Numbered from the stretch's first letter, positions 30,309-40,396 are shown. The stretch: 64,000 bases of DNA from JAAEPI01 sp964352625 (GCA_964352625.1 CAYGSD010000002.1:62001-126000), one strand, 5' to 3'. Made by a program: numbers and translations. Notes: generated by a model from the sequence alone, not told the origin.

Positions 30309-32165
30309 ATGGGAAGAGATATTGGACTAAGTCTGGTCTATCGTGACCTATGGCAATCCTCGGGCAAGTACATGCCTAGAGTAGACCAGCTTGTGCGAGT
30401 GGCAGAGCCAATTGTGGAAATGGGCTGTTTTGCTCGTGTAGAGACAAACGGAGGCGGTTTCGAGCAGATCAATTTGCTCTATGGAGAGAATCCGAATAAG
30501 GCGGTGAGAGACTGGACTCAGCCATTTAATGATGCCGGTATACAAACACATATGCTTGAGCGCGGACTGAATGGACTAAGAATGTATCCTGTGCCACGAG
30601 ACGTGCGCCGGCTGATGTTCAAGCTGAAGAAAATTCAGGGAACGGATATCTCAAGATCCTTTGATGGGCTCAACGATGTGAGGAATTTGAAACTGTCCAT
30701 CGACTATGCTAAAGAGGGTGGCATGATCTCGCAATGTGCGCTGTGCATCACGCATTCAAAAATTCACACTGCCGACTATTTCATCAAAATGGCCGGTGAA
30801 CTGATCGATATGGGAGCAGAGGAAATCTGCATAAAGGACATGGCCGGAATTGGGCGTCCTGCAACCATCGGTCGAATCGTGGAAGGAATAAAAGCGATCA
30901 AAAAGGACATCATCGTGGAGTATCACGGTCACTCAGGACCGGGATTTAGTGTAGCCTCTTCTCTGGAAGCGGCAAGGGCAGGAGCAGAGTTCATTGATGT
31001 GGGGATGGAGCCACTTTCATACGGCACTAGTCACGCCGATGTGCTCACCGTACATGAAATGCTGCGCGATGCAGGCTTCTCATTGCCTGATATTAATATG
31101 AAAGCCTACATGCAAGCTCGTTCGCTTACTCAGGAATTCATCGATGACTTTCTGGGCTATTACATCAACCCTAAGAACAGATTGATGAATGCTCTGCTCA
31201 TCGGGCCTGGACTGCCCGGAGGAATGATGGGCAGCTTGATGGCTGATTTAGAAAATAATTTGGTCAGCCTGAACAAATGGATGGCCAAGAACGGAAAACC
31301 GGAGGTCACTCAGGACGAACTGCTGATTGCGCTTTTTGATGAAGTGGAAACCATTTGGCCACAGATGGGCTATCCGCCTTTGGTTACGCCGTTTAGCCAA
31401 TACGTGAAAAATGCCGCACTTGTTAATGTCATGCAAATGATGAAGGGCAAGGATCGTTGGTCGCTTCTTGACGACAACACGTGGGATATGCTTCTCGGAA
31501 AATCAGGACGGGTACCCGGAGAGGTGAGCGATGAACTCAAGAAACTAGCTGATGCACAGGAGCGATCATTCTTCAATGGCGATCCGCAGGATCTTCAGCC
31601 AGACGCACTTGATGAGTATCGTCAGAAGATGCAAGAAAAAGGCTGGGACGTAGGGCCGGATGACGAGGAGCTTTTCGAATATGCCATGCACCCGGCACAA
31701 TATGAAGCCTACAAATCGGGAAAAGCCAAGGAAGACTTTGAAAGTGATTTGGCGAAAAGGAAGGAAGAGCAAAATGCACCTGCCGCATCTGCTACCGCGG
31801 TTGCTCAGCCTAAAACCCTGAACATCGAAGTGAATGGAGAGAAGTACAAGGTACATGTGAGCTACGATCATGCTTCAGGTGCTGCCTCTCCAGAGACAAG
31901 TTCGGCTCCAGTGGCTTCTTCGAATGGAACGGCTACTAAGGAAATCGTTGCACCGCTTGAAGGCACCATTCACCTGACCAAAGACTCCTCGGAGAAACCG
32001 CTGAAAATTGGCGACAAAGTGAATGTGGGCGATATCGTTTGCTACATTGAAGCCATGAAGGTGAGCAATGCCATCAAGTCGGATGTGGAAGGTACAGTTG
32101 CTGAAATTTTGGTGAAAGATTCTGACAGCATTTTGGACGATGATGTTTTATTCCGATTAAGCTAA
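30309..32165 (+). CDS. oadA: oxaloacetate decarboxylase alpha subunit (carboxyltransferase + biotin carrier)
   Basis: The product (618 residues) has a pyruvate-carboxylase-type carboxyltransferase TIM barrel (VETNGGGFEQINLLYGENP, AKEGGMISQCALCITHS, CIKDMAGIGRPATI, YHGHSGPGFSVASSLEAARAGAEFIDVG), the PYC_OADA domain, an Ala/Pro-rich linker and a biotinyl domain with Lys584 in IEAMKVSNA. It moves CO2 from oxaloacetate (or a related acid) to biotin. OadB then releases CO2 and pumps Na+. It follows oadG by 13 bases. Methylmalonyl-CoA decarboxylase would need an acyl-CoA carboxyltransferase instead, so oxaloacetate is the likely substrate. Confidence 0.94.
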   Translation: MGRDIGLSLVYRDLWQSSGKYMPRVDQLVRVAEPIVEMGCFARVETNGGGFEQINLLYGENPNKAVRDWTQPFNDAGIQTHMLERGLNGLRMYPVPRDVRRLMFKLKKIQGTDISRSFDGLNDVRNLKLSIDYAKEGGMISQCALCITHSKIHTADYFIKMAGELIDMGAEEICIKDMAGIGRPATIGRIVEGIKAIKKDIIVEYHGHSGPGFSVASSLEAARAGAEFIDVGMEPLSYGTSHADVLTVHEMLRDAGFSLPDINMKAYMQARSLTQEFIDDFLGYYINPKNRLMNALLIGPGLPGGMMGSLMADLENNLVSLNKWMAKNGKPEVTQDELLIALFDEVETIWPQMGYPPLVTPFSQYVKNAALVNVMQMMKGKDRWSLLDDNTWDMLLGKSGRVPGEVSDELKKLADAQERSFFNGDPQDLQPDALDEYRQKMQEKGWDVGPDDEELFEYAMHPAQYEAYKSGKAKEDFESDLAKRKEEQNAPAASATAVAQPKTLNIEVNGEKYKVHVSYDHASGAASPETSSAPVASSNGTATKEIVAPLEGTIHLTKDSSEKPLKIGDKVNVGDIVCYIEAMKVSNAIKSDVEGTVAEILVKDSDSILDDDVLFRLS

Positions 32166-32169
32166 GGCC

Positions 32170-33360
32170 TTGGATTTACTACGACGACTCTACGAAATGA
32201 CGGCCCTTCAGCAGATCGGGGCACACCCCGAATATCTGTTGATGATAGCCATTGCCTTTTTCTTGCTTTATCTGGGAATCAAGAAAAACTACGAACCTCT
32301 GCTATTGGTGCCCATCGCGTTTGGGGTGCTGCTTGCCAACTTCCCCGGAGGACAGATGGGTGTCGAGAAAATTGACGAATCGCTGACGCTCTACCAAATT
32401 GCCAAGGAGCACGGTATCATGAATTTCATCTACTACTCCCTGATCAAAACGGGCTTTCTGCCTCCGATCATTTTCCTTGGAGTAGGGGCGTTGACTGATT
32501 TTGGCCCGATGCTTCGCAACTTGAGATTGGCCTTTTTCGGGGCAGCTGCTCAGATTGGCATTTTCACCGTTTTGATTTCTGCAGTTGCCTTTGGATTTAC
32601 GATGAAGGAAGCTGCCGCACTAGGCATCATCGGGGGAGCAGATGGCCCAACGGCTATTTACACCACCATCAAACTTGCTCCGCATTTATTGGGCCCCATT
32701 GCGATAGCGGCCTATTCGTATATGGCACTCGTGCCTGTGATTATTCCATTCGTAGTGCGGCTCACCATGACCAAGAGCGAGCTAATGATCAATATGAAGC
32801 AGCAGGATAAACTCTACCCGTCGAAGACCCCAATTAAGAATTTACAAACGTTGAAAATTCTGTTCCCAATAGCTGTGGGAACGGTGGTGTCGCTGCTCGT
32901 TCCTTCATCCGTGCCTTTGCTCGGCATGCTCTTGTTTGGAAATCTGGTGAAGGAAATAGGTGCTGCAACCGGACGACTGTCTAAGGCTGCCAATGACACG
33001 ATCTTGAATGCTGCGACCATTTTTCTTGGGTTGGCAGTAGGCGGAACGATGACCACAAAGGCGTTCCTTCAGACGGAGACGCTCCTAATTATTGGAGGTG
33101 GATTCATTGCGTTTGCGATTTCCATCGCGGGAGGAATTTTTGCGGTGAAGGCATATAATCTGATAGCCAAGAAGAAAATCAATCCGCTGATCGGAGCGAC
33201 AGGACTAAGCGCCGTGCCCATGGCCTCTAGAGTAGCGAATGACTTGGCCCTGAAGCATGACCCTACCAACCACTTGCTTCAATATGCCATGGCCTCCAAT
33301 ATCTCTGGTGTGATTGGCTCTGCCGTGGCAGCTGGGGTGTTGATTTCGTTTTTGGGATAA
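32170..33360 (+). CDS. oadB: sodium-pumping decarboxylase beta subunit
   Basis: The product (396 residues from TTG 32170) is the hydrophobic OadB/GcdB subunit with about ten helices. Conserved signatures are the GIIGGADGPTAIY region with Asp at the Na+ and carboxybiotin site, LLFGNLVKEIGAATGRLSKAANDTI, GATGLSAVPMASRVANDLAL and LQYAMASNISGVIGSAVAAGV. It couples decarboxylation of carboxybiotin to outward Na+ transport. Start is the TTG four bases after the oadA stop; an ATG nine codons later is the alternative. No terminator is evident after it. Confidence 0.95.
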   Translation: MDLLRRLYEMTALQQIGAHPEYLLMIAIAFFLLYLGIKKNYEPLLLVPIAFGVLLANFPGGQMGVEKIDESLTLYQIAKEHGIMNFIYYSLIKTGFLPPIIFLGVGALTDFGPMLRNLRLAFFGAAAQIGIFTVLISAVAFGFTMKEAAALGIIGGADGPTAIYTTIKLAPHLLGPIAIAAYSYMALVPVIIPFVVRLTMTKSELMINMKQQDKLYPSKTPIKNLQTLKILFPIAVGTVVSLLVPSSVPLLGMLLFGNLVKEIGAATGRLSKAANDTILNAATIFLGLAVGGTMTTKAFLQTETLLIIGGGFIAFAISIAGGIFAVKAYNLIAKKKINPLIGATGLSAVPMASRVANDLALKHDPTNHLLQYAMASNISGVIGSAVAAGVLISFLG

Positions 33361-33559
33361 ACCCAAATGACAAAGGCTGAATGCCTGGCAGAAGGGGTTG
33401 GGGTAAGCCTAGTTAAAAAATGACATTCGCCTGAAGCACTGTGAGAAATAGAAAGCAAAAGAGGCAGTAGATATTTGTCGCTTTTAGCACTATCATTTCC
33501 TCTTGGGATTTCAAATCCCTGCCTTTCTCTACCTTTAGATTTCCAAGAACGAACAACCC

Positions 33560-35731
33560 ATGAAGAAACTACTTTACCTCCTTCCACTTATTCTTTTTGC
33601 ATGTGCAGAGCCAGCCCTTACCGACTTGCAGCGGCAAGAGCAGCAAGCCGCTCGTGTGGAGATCATCCGAGACGATTACGGCGTGGCACATGTTTATGGC
33701 CAGACCGATGCTGATGCGGTTTTTGGTTTGCTCTATGCCCAGTGCGAGGACGACTTCAAGCGTGTGGAACGCAACTACATTTGGGCCATTGGCCGTATTG
33801 CCGAAGTAGACGGTGAAGAAGCCATTTATAGCGACCTCCGGGCGCGTCTCTTTATGACCAAGGAGGAGGCTATTGCCAATTACGAACGAGCACCCGAATA
33901 CATCAGGAAGTTGTGCATCGCTTGGGCGGATGGCATCAATTATTACCTCTACAAAAATCCGGATGTGAAGCCGGCACTGCTTACCAAGTTCGAACCATGG
34001 ATGCCAATGTACTTCAGTGAGGGGTCTATCGGTGGGGACATTGAGCGGGTGCGCACCTGGAAGATCAAGGAATTTTATGAGCCAGACACGCAAGTGGCTC
34101 ATCTGGAAAATGACGCGCCACTCTCAGAAGAGGAGTGGTTGGTAGAACCAAAAGGTTCGAATGGAATTGCCCTTGCTGGAGATCGTACCGCTTCTGGTGA
34201 CGCCATGCTTTTGATCAATCCTCACACCACTTTTTACTTCCGTGGCGAATACCATGTGGTGAGCGAAGAAGGGTTGAATGCCTATGGAGCGATCACCTGG
34301 GGACAGTTTTTCATTTATCAGGGATTCAATGAAAACACCGGCTGGATGCATACCAGTACCTACACCGACGTGATAGATGAATTCGTGGAAACCATTGAGG
34401 AGAGGGATGGAAAGCGAATGTACAAGTATGGAGATGAGTGGAGGGAAGTTGAGGAAAAATCAGTCACGCTGAAGTACCGAGATGGAGATGCGATGAATTT
34501 TCGAACGTTCCCGATGTACCGCACACATCATGGACCCATCACTCAGACGATTGATGGCAAATGGGTGGCTACCTCCATGATGTGGGAGCCGATCAAAGCG
34601 TTGGAGCAATCTTTCATCCGTACCAAGCAGAAGAATTATGCTGAATTCCGTGAGATGATGAACATCCGAACCAATTCATCCAACAATACCGTCTTTGCGG
34701 ATTCGGAGGGAAATATCGGCTACTTCCACGGCAACTTCGTACCGAAGCGCGACACCACTTTTGACTTTACCCAGCCAGTAGATGGCAGCAACCCAAATAC
34801 AGATTGGAAAGGGCTGCATCCTGTGGACGAGTGCATCACCATCTTGAATCCGAGTAATGGTTGGATTCAAAACTGCAACTCCACACCCTTTACCGCTGCT
34901 GCGGAAAACAGTCCAAAAAAAGAGGACTACCCCAACTATATGTCCCGAATTCCTGAGAATTTTCGAGGCGTGCATGCACGTCAGATTTTGCCAGATGCCC
35001 GGAATATTACCTTGGACGGGCTCATTGATTTGGCTTACGATCCGTACTTGCCTGCTTTCGAAAAGGTGATTCCCGGTTTGATCGCGGCGTACGACAATAA
35101 CATGGGCAATTACCCAAATCTTGCCGAGCCACTTGAGGTGCTGCGCAATTGGGATTTGACCACCTCCCAAGAATCAGTGGCCATGTCTTTGGCTCATTTC
35201 TATGGGAATTCATTGAAGTCAAACGTGCAAGTGCCGGACACCCTCGTCGGCATGGATCGGTTTCACTTTTTCGGAACGGATCTGGCAGAGGAGGAAAGGC
35301 TCAATCAATTTGCAAATGCGGTTGAACTTCTTGCTGAGGATTTTGGCAGATGGGACACTCCGTGGGGAGAAATTTGTCGATTTCAGCGGCTGAGCGGTGA
35401 TATAGATTTGAAATTTGATGATGAGCAGGAGAGTTTGCCTGTAGGCCTCACGACTGCCCATTGGGGTGCGCTCGCCTCGTTTGGCACATGGTCCGATCAA
35501 AATACGAAGCGCATTTACGGCACGGCGGGCAACAGTTTTGTGGCAGTGGTGCAGTTCGGGGATTCGCTCAGAGCAAAAACCCTATTGGCTGGTGGACAGA
35601 GTGGCGACCCAAGTTCTCCGCACTTTTATGATCAAGCGCAGCTCTACGCCGATGAGCAATTCAAGGATGTCGCTTTTTATAGAAAAGACGTGGAGGCTCG
35701 TGCCGAGCGGAGGTATCGTCCGGGAGAATGA
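33560..35731 (+). CDS. penicillin-acylase-family lipoprotein (N-terminal nucleophile hydrolase)
   Basis: The product (723 residues) has a lipobox with Cys15 (LILFACAEP) and the acylase architecture: an alpha chain, linker, then the beta chain beginning at Ser200 in EPKGSNGIALAGDRTASGDAMLL, where autocleavage before the Ser nucleophile is expected. Later markers are YQGFNENTGWMHTS, RTHHGPI, NTVFADSEGNIGYFHGNFVP and AGNSFVAVVQFG. Family members hydrolyse N-acyl bonds (acyl-homoserine lactones, cyclic lipopeptides or penicillins); which one is used here cannot be told. The lipid anchor suggests surface or periplasmic degradation of acylated compounds. Confidence 0.9.
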   Translation: MKKLLYLLPLILFACAEPALTDLQRQEQQAARVEIIRDDYGVAHVYGQTDADAVFGLLYAQCEDDFKRVERNYIWAIGRIAEVDGEEAIYSDLRARLFMTKEEAIANYERAPEYIRKLCIAWADGINYYLYKNPDVKPALLTKFEPWMPMYFSEGSIGGDIERVRTWKIKEFYEPDTQVAHLENDAPLSEEEWLVEPKGSNGIALAGDRTASGDAMLLINPHTTFYFRGEYHVVSEEGLNAYGAITWGQFFIYQGFNENTGWMHTSTYTDVIDEFVETIEERDGKRMYKYGDEWREVEEKSVTLKYRDGDAMNFRTFPMYRTHHGPITQTIDGKWVATSMMWEPIKALEQSFIRTKQKNYAEFREMMNIRTNSSNNTVFADSEGNIGYFHGNFVPKRDTTFDFTQPVDGSNPNTDWKGLHPVDECITILNPSNGWIQNCNSTPFTAAAENSPKKEDYPNYMSRIPENFRGVHARQILPDARNITLDGLIDLAYDPYLPAFEKVIPGLIAAYDNNMGNYPNLAEPLEVLRNWDLTTSQESVAMSLAHFYGNSLKSNVQVPDTLVGMDRFHFFGTDLAEEERLNQFANAVELLAEDFGRWDTPWGEICRFQRLSGDIDLKFDDEQESLPVGLTTAHWGALASFGTWSDQNTKRIYGTAGNSFVAVVQFGDSLRAKTLLAGGQSGDPSSPHFYDQAQLYADEQFKDVAFYRKDVEARAERRYRPGE

Positions 35732-35755
35732 TCTGAAAATTTCTAACTTAGTGAC

Positions 35756-36457
35756 ATGAGATTTTTCAGCCTTCTATTCCTGTTTGTTACAGTCCTCAGC
35801 TCCTTCGGTCAATCGCTGATTGGGGCATGGGAGCGCACGGATAAACCGGATTTGGTTGAGGAAAAATCTTACATGATTATCACTGATGGATTTGTGGTCA
35901 CAACTACGGTGGAGGCTGAGACAGGAGGTTTTATTCGTACCCGATTGGAAGAGTGGACCCTCTTCGATTCTTCGAGATTCAATGTGCAATTGGTTTTTGA
36001 TACGGAGTACCCTGAAGCGGAGGGAGGAGAATACGATGCAGAAATTTCAGTCCGAAGAAATTCAATGATTTTAGATGGAGAAGAGTGGATCAGGGTTGAC
36101 GAAGGGAGCGATTCAAAATTGACCGGAATATGGAAAATGACAGGGGTCACGCTTGAAGGAAAGAAGATTAACCTCGGACTGAATCATCCACGCAGGGAGA
36201 TAAAAATTCTCTCAGGTACCCGTTTTCAGTGGATTGATTACGATAAAAACTCAAGGACATTTACCGCGTCGGGTGGCGGAACCTATGAGCTGAAGAACAA
36301 TGTGTACACGGAACATATTGAATTTCTAACGAATGAGCCCGAGTGGATTGGCTCGTCGATAAGCTTCCAGTTCAAGGTGTCAGAAGGTAAATGGTATCAC
36401 ATCGGGAAAGGGGAGGATGGTGTGCCGATAGACGAGGTTTGGACGCGCTTAAACTAG
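35756..36457 (+). CDS. secreted protein related to the 12126 tandem-domain protein
   Basis: The product (233 residues) has a signal peptide MRFFSLLFLFVTVLSSFGQ and two domains. Domain 1 starts SLIGAWERTDKPDLVEE and domain 2 LTGIWKMTGVTLEGK; domain 2 shows RFQWIDYDKNSRTFTASGGGTYEL, the I/SFQFK strand and DEVWTRLN, mirroring the second repeat of the protein at 12126 (xHFxWVKFDKEG, SGTYS, DEFWRPL). The relationship is visible by eye but sequence identity is low. Function is unknown; a lipocalin-like fold is inferred. It follows the acylase gene by 24 bases. Confidence 0.7.
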   Translation: MRFFSLLFLFVTVLSSFGQSLIGAWERTDKPDLVEEKSYMIITDGFVVTTTVEAETGGFIRTRLEEWTLFDSSRFNVQLVFDTEYPEAEGGEYDAEISVRRNSMILDGEEWIRVDEGSDSKLTGIWKMTGVTLEGKKINLGLNHPRREIKILSGTRFQWIDYDKNSRTFTASGGGTYELKNNVYTEHIEFLTNEPEWIGSSISFQFKVSEGKWYHIGKGEDGVPIDEVWTRLN

Positions 36458-36458
36458 C

Positions 36459-37226
36459 TCAGATATCCTCATAAAAATGAATCCGATTTCCACTCGGATC
36501 GAAGAGACCGAATTCATTGGTGCCCCAAGCCGTATTTAGTTTCATTGCCTCTTCCTTGACCAACCCTTTATTTAGATACTCTTGAAAAAGTGGCTGAATA
36601 TTGCGAACCTCAATCCGTAGATCGGATGACCACATATCCTTCGGAAACTGATATTGCATGTGAAGGAACAAGCCTTGTCGAGTTACCCCAGCATAATTCA
36701 ATGGTTGGTCCCCACTGTCAAATACTTTTTTGAATCCAAGCTTCTCTTCATACCAAGTGATGTCTCGTCGCACATCCTGAGAGGCAAACACGGGGTTCAT
36801 GTGTCGAAACTCGGTTTCACCATGAAATGTCCCGTCATCACCCGGTCCATCTTCGACTTCTTGTCCAAAAGCGAGTGTGTAACCCTCGGGTGCCTGCACA
36901 ATGAATTCGTTGTTTCCGTATTGATCTTTATGCGTAAGCTCTTGCGTGAATTTGGCACCTCTTGACGAAAATTCTTCATACAGTTCTTTGACATTCCTCA
37001 CCCAGAAATACATGTCCCAGATGTTTTCCTTCGGAATAATTTTAGATTCTTCATCTTGGCGGGATAGCATCACGATCATTCCTTCACGATCCGGCATGGC
37101 AAACCCAGGGGGATCACCCCACAATCTCGGTTGCCTGAAGCCAAGCACATTTACATAGAAATCTACCGAAGCAATTAAATCCTTCACATAGAATACAGGT
37201 GCAGATCCAATTAGTTGTCTAGACAT
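36459..37226 (-). CDS. two-domain VOC (glyoxalase/bleomycin-resistance fold) protein
   Basis: The product (255 residues) contains two vicinal-oxygen-chelate domains. The first has SAPVFYVKDLIASVDFYVNVLGFRQP, MYFWVRNVKELYEEFSSRGAKFTQ and GNNEFIVQAPEGYTLAFGQ; the second has NPVFASQDVRRDITWYEEKLGFKKVF, LRIEVRNIQPLFQEYLNKG and GTNEFGLFDPSGNRIHFYED. The VOC superfamily includes glyoxalases, extradiol dioxygenases and drug-binding proteins, so the reaction is unspecified. It converges on the 35756 gene with a one-base gap between the stop codons. Confidence 0.88.
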   Translation of the reverse strand: MSRQLIGSAPVFYVKDLIASVDFYVNVLGFRQPRLWGDPPGFAMPDREGMIVMLSRQDEESKIIPKENIWDMYFWVRNVKELYEEFSSRGAKFTQELTHKDQYGNNEFIVQAPEGYTLAFGQEVEDGPGDDGTFHGETEFRHMNPVFASQDVRRDITWYEEKLGFKKVFDSGDQPLNYAGVTRQGLFLHMQYQFPKDMWSSDLRIEVRNIQPLFQEYLNKGLVKEEAMKLNTAWGTNEFGLFDPSGNRIHFYEDI

Positions 37227-37290
37227 ATCTTCTGGAATTTTCTCTAACTTGATATACGTGAAACCAATTTACAATTAATTTAAGAGCCTT

Positions 37291-37893
37291 ATGAAAGTAC
37301 TAAAGATCATCGGAATCGTACTCGTGGTTATCGTTTTGATAGTTGCGATTTTAGTTTTTGTATTACCGACCAAGATGGAGTTTGAAAGTTCGGTCAGTAT
37401 TGATGCACCTATTGAGGTGGTATGGGAGAATGTGAATAGCGTGGAAGATATCAATAGCTGGAGTCCTTGGATGGACAAAGACCCTAGTATGAAGCAGGAA
37501 GTCTCTGGGGAACCCGGTACAATCGGAGAAACGCACACTTGGGATAGTGAAAACCCGGATGTTGGCTCAGGAAGCTCCACAATCTCTGAACTTGACCCTC
37601 CAAATTTAGTGGTCACTGATTTGAAATTCACTGGGGATATGGAAAGTGAAGCCAAGGCGTATGTTCGGTTGGAAGAAACCGAAGATGGCACAATGGCCAC
37701 TTGGGGTTTTGAGGGAGAAATGCCACGTCCATGGAATGTAATGCTACTTATGATGAGTGCCGAGGATATGATAGGGGAGGACTATAGAAACGGACTCAGT
37801 AGACTCAAGGAGATGAGTGAAGAAGATCGGGCTGAGATAGAAAAGCAAATGATGATGAACGCGATGGAGTCTGATTCAACAAGTATGGAGTAA
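37291..37893 (+). CDS. SRPBCC (START-like) domain protein with N-terminal membrane anchor
   Basis: The product (200 residues) has an N-terminal helix (VLKIIGIVLVVIVLIVAILVF) and then a polyketide-cyclase-type SRPBCC fold: SSVSIDAPIEVVWENVNSVEDINSWSPWMDKDPSMKQE, TWGFEGEMPRPWNVMLLMMSAEDMIGEDYRNGLSRLKEMSE. Such proteins bind hydrophobic ligands in an internal cavity; the specific function is unknown. It stands alone and ends in a strong bidirectional terminator shared with nrdA. Confidence 0.88.
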   Translation: MKVLKIIGIVLVVIVLIVAILVFVLPTKMEFESSVSIDAPIEVVWENVNSVEDINSWSPWMDKDPSMKQEVSGEPGTIGETHTWDSENPDVGSGSSTISELDPPNLVVTDLKFTGDMESEAKAYVRLEETEDGTMATWGFEGEMPRPWNVMLLMMSAEDMIGEDYRNGLSRLKEMSEEDRAEIEKQMMMNAMESDSTSME

Positions 37894-37910
37894 GAGAAAA
37901 ATTTTAAGGA

Positions 37911-37945
37911 AAAAAAAGCCCCCCGACTTGTCGGGGGGCTTTTTC
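37911..37945. terminator. bidirectional terminator between SRPBCC gene and nrdA
   Basis: Stem GCCCCCCGAC / GTCGGGGGGC with a two-base centre, flanked by A-run and T-run on opposite sides, so it can stop transcripts from both converging genes. Confidence 0.93.
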
Positions 37946-37963
37946 GTTGAGATCATTTCTGGA

Positions 37964-40351
37964 TCAACTGCCACACATTTCGCAACCCTCCGGATCATCC
38001 AGAGAGCACTGCATTGCGGCCGCATTTTGCTCTTCTATCTCGGCCTTTGTTAGCGGCTTTTCTTCCTTCGGTTGATCGGCCTTCTCTTTTTCTACTGTGA
38101 ACTTGATCGCGTCGGTGGCGGCCTTGGTTCTCAGGTAGTACATGCCTGTCTTCAGACCTTTCTTCCATGCATAGAAGTGCATAGAGGTCATTTTGCCAAA
38201 GTTCGCATCCTGAAGGTGGATATTCATGCTCTGACTCTGGCAGATGTAAGCTCCTCTGTCTGCAGCCATATCGATGATTGACTTTTGAGAAATCTCCCAC
38301 ACAGTCTTATATCGCTCTTTGATATCCTCAGGAATTTCAGGAATGTTCTGAACAGATCCATTCTCAGCTTTGATTCTGTTCATCATTCGCTCATCCCAGA
38401 GACCAAGATCAATCAGTTCATTCATCAGGTATTTGTTAGCCACGATGAACTCACCAGAAAGAACTCGTCTTAGGTACATATTGGATGTGTATGGCTCGAA
38501 ACATTCGTTGTTACCCAGAATTTGTGAAGTAGAAGCCGTCGGCATTGGAGCAAGGAGGAGAGAGTTTCTCACACCATGCTTTTTCACTTTTTGCTTCAAT
38601 TCAAACCAATCCCATCTTCCTGAGCTTGGCTCTACACCCCACATATCGAACTGGAAGATGCCTTTAGAAACAGGCGATCCTTCGAATGTTTCATAAGGTC
38701 CTTCTACCTGAGCAATTTCCATGGAAGTCTCCATAGCGGCATAGTAGAGTGTTTCAAAAATTTCCTTGTTTAGTTTTCTAGATTCTTCACAGTCGAAAGG
38801 AAGCTTCATGAGCATGAACGCATCTGCCAATCCTTGCACACCGATTCCGATAGGTCGGTGACGCATGTTAGAGGTTCTAGCTTCTTTCACTGGGTAGTAA
38901 TTCACATCGATCACCTTGTTCAGGTTTCGGGTGACCACCTTAGTGATTTCATACAATTTTTGGTGATCGTACGTGCCATCTTCTTTCACGAATTTGTTAA
39001 GAGCGATAGACGCCAGATTACACACGGCCACTTCATCCTTAGAAGTGAACTCCATGATCTCAGTGCACAAATTAGAAGAGTGGATGGTGCCAAGATTCTT
39101 CTGATTTGACTTCTTATTGGCAGCATCTTTATAAAGCATGTAAGGAGTGCCAGTCTCGATTTGAGATTCGAGAATCTCGAACCAAAGATCCTGAGCTTTT
39201 ACAGTTCTTCTTGCTCGGCCTTCTTTTTCATACTTCTCGTATAATTTCTTGAATTCATCGCCGTATGCATCGTACAATCCTGGGCACTCATGAGGGCAGA
39301 ATAGTGACCAGTTGTCGTTCGATTCTACTCGCTCCATGAAGAGATCCGGCATCCAGATGGCATAGAAAAGGTCTCTGGCTCGCATTTCCTCTTTTCCGTG
39401 ATTCTTTTTCAAATCAAGGAAATCAAAAATGTCAGCGTGCCAGGGTTCAAGGTAAATAGCAAAACTTCCTTTTCGCTTTCCACCGCCCTGATCTACATAT
39501 CGAGCAGTCATATCAAAGTTTCGAAGCATTGGCACGATACCATTTGAGGTACCGTTAGTCCCTTTGATGTAAGATCCAGTTGCACGCACATTATGGATGC
39601 TTAGTCCAATACCACCAGCAGATTGAGAGATTTTTGCACATTGCTTCAGGGTGTCGTAGATGCCATCAATACTGTCATCTTGCATTGTGAGAAGGAAGCA
39701 AGAGGAAAGTTGAGGTTTCGGAGTACCAGCATTGAAAAGAGTAGGAGTCGCGTGCGTAAACCACTTCTCAGACATCAAGTTGTATGTTTCAATCGCTGCA
39801 TCAATGTCTTCGCCATGCACACCCACGGCCACACGCATGATCATATGCTGAGGTCGCTCAACGATTTTATTGTCAAGCTTCATCAAATACGATCTTTCTA
39901 ATGTCTTGTACCCGAAATAATCGTAATTGTAATCTCTTTCGTAATTGATGGCGTCATCCAATCTTTTGGCATTCGCCTGAATCACTCCGAAAACTTTTGT
40001 TGAAAGTAACGCCGCGTTTGCGCCGGTTTTAGGGTTGATGTAGGTGTACAATCGCTTCATCGTATTGAAGAATGAATTCTCGGTCACCTTGTGAAGGTTT
40101 GAGATTTCAATTCTTGCCGCCAGCTTAGCAAAGTCTGGATGCCGTGTTGTCATCGATGCTGCGGTCTCGGCTGCTAGGTGGTCGAGCTCGATGGTAGAAA
40201 CACCATCATAGAGGCCATCAATAACCTTTTTCGCTATTTCAACAGGTTTTACATAATCGGAATTAAGGCCCTCACATAGCCTTTCGATTCTCACAGTGAT
40301 TTTGTCAAACTTTACGGATTCTCTCCTTCCGTCTCTCTTAAGTACTAACAT
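37964..40351 (-). CDS. nrdA: class Ia ribonucleotide reductase, large subunit
   Basis: The product (795 residues) begins with an ATP-cone (MLVLKRDGRRESVKFDKITVRIERL), the allosteric activity site, followed by the catalytic barrel (ATPTLFNAGTPKPQLSSCFLL, NLCTEIMEF, AVCNLASIALNKFV, NMRHRPIGIGVQGLADAF, LLLAPMPTASTSQILGNNECFEPYTSNMY). It ends with the redox-active tail CEMCGS. It reduces ribonucleoside diphosphates to dNDPs with NrdB. nrdB lies 45 bases upstream on the same strand, forming an operon in nrdB-nrdA order. Confidence 0.98.
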   Translation of the reverse strand: MLVLKRDGRRESVKFDKITVRIERLCEGLNSDYVKPVEIAKKVIDGLYDGVSTIELDHLAAETAASMTTRHPDFAKLAARIEISNLHKVTENSFFNTMKRLYTYINPKTGANAALLSTKVFGVIQANAKRLDDAINYERDYNYDYFGYKTLERSYLMKLDNKIVERPQHMIMRVAVGVHGEDIDAAIETYNLMSEKWFTHATPTLFNAGTPKPQLSSCFLLTMQDDSIDGIYDTLKQCAKISQSAGGIGLSIHNVRATGSYIKGTNGTSNGIVPMLRNFDMTARYVDQGGGKRKGSFAIYLEPWHADIFDFLDLKKNHGKEEMRARDLFYAIWMPDLFMERVESNDNWSLFCPHECPGLYDAYGDEFKKLYEKYEKEGRARRTVKAQDLWFEILESQIETGTPYMLYKDAANKKSNQKNLGTIHSSNLCTEIMEFTSKDEVAVCNLASIALNKFVKEDGTYDHQKLYEITKVVTRNLNKVIDVNYYPVKEARTSNMRHRPIGIGVQGLADAFMLMKLPFDCEESRKLNKEIFETLYYAAMETSMEIAQVEGPYETFEGSPVSKGIFQFDMWGVEPSSGRWDWFELKQKVKKHGVRNSLLLAPMPTASTSQILGNNECFEPYTSNMYLRRVLSGEFIVANKYLMNELIDLGLWDERMMNRIKAENGSVQNIPEIPEDIKERYKTVWEISQKSIIDMAADRGAYICQSQSMNIHLQDANFGKMTSMHFYAWKKGLKTGMYYLRTKAATDAIKFTVEKEKADQPKEEKPLTKAEIEEQNAAAMQCSLDDPEGCEMCGS

Positions 40352-40396
40352 TCGTGTGCGTGATTAAAGTAGTTCAATTCTTTTTTTGGTGGTGGT

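Noticed and set aside
33361..33559. Terminator or small gene between oadB and the acylase
   Set aside because: No stem-loop with a T tail and no convincing frame was found; only a weak promoter-like TACCTTTA before the acylase.
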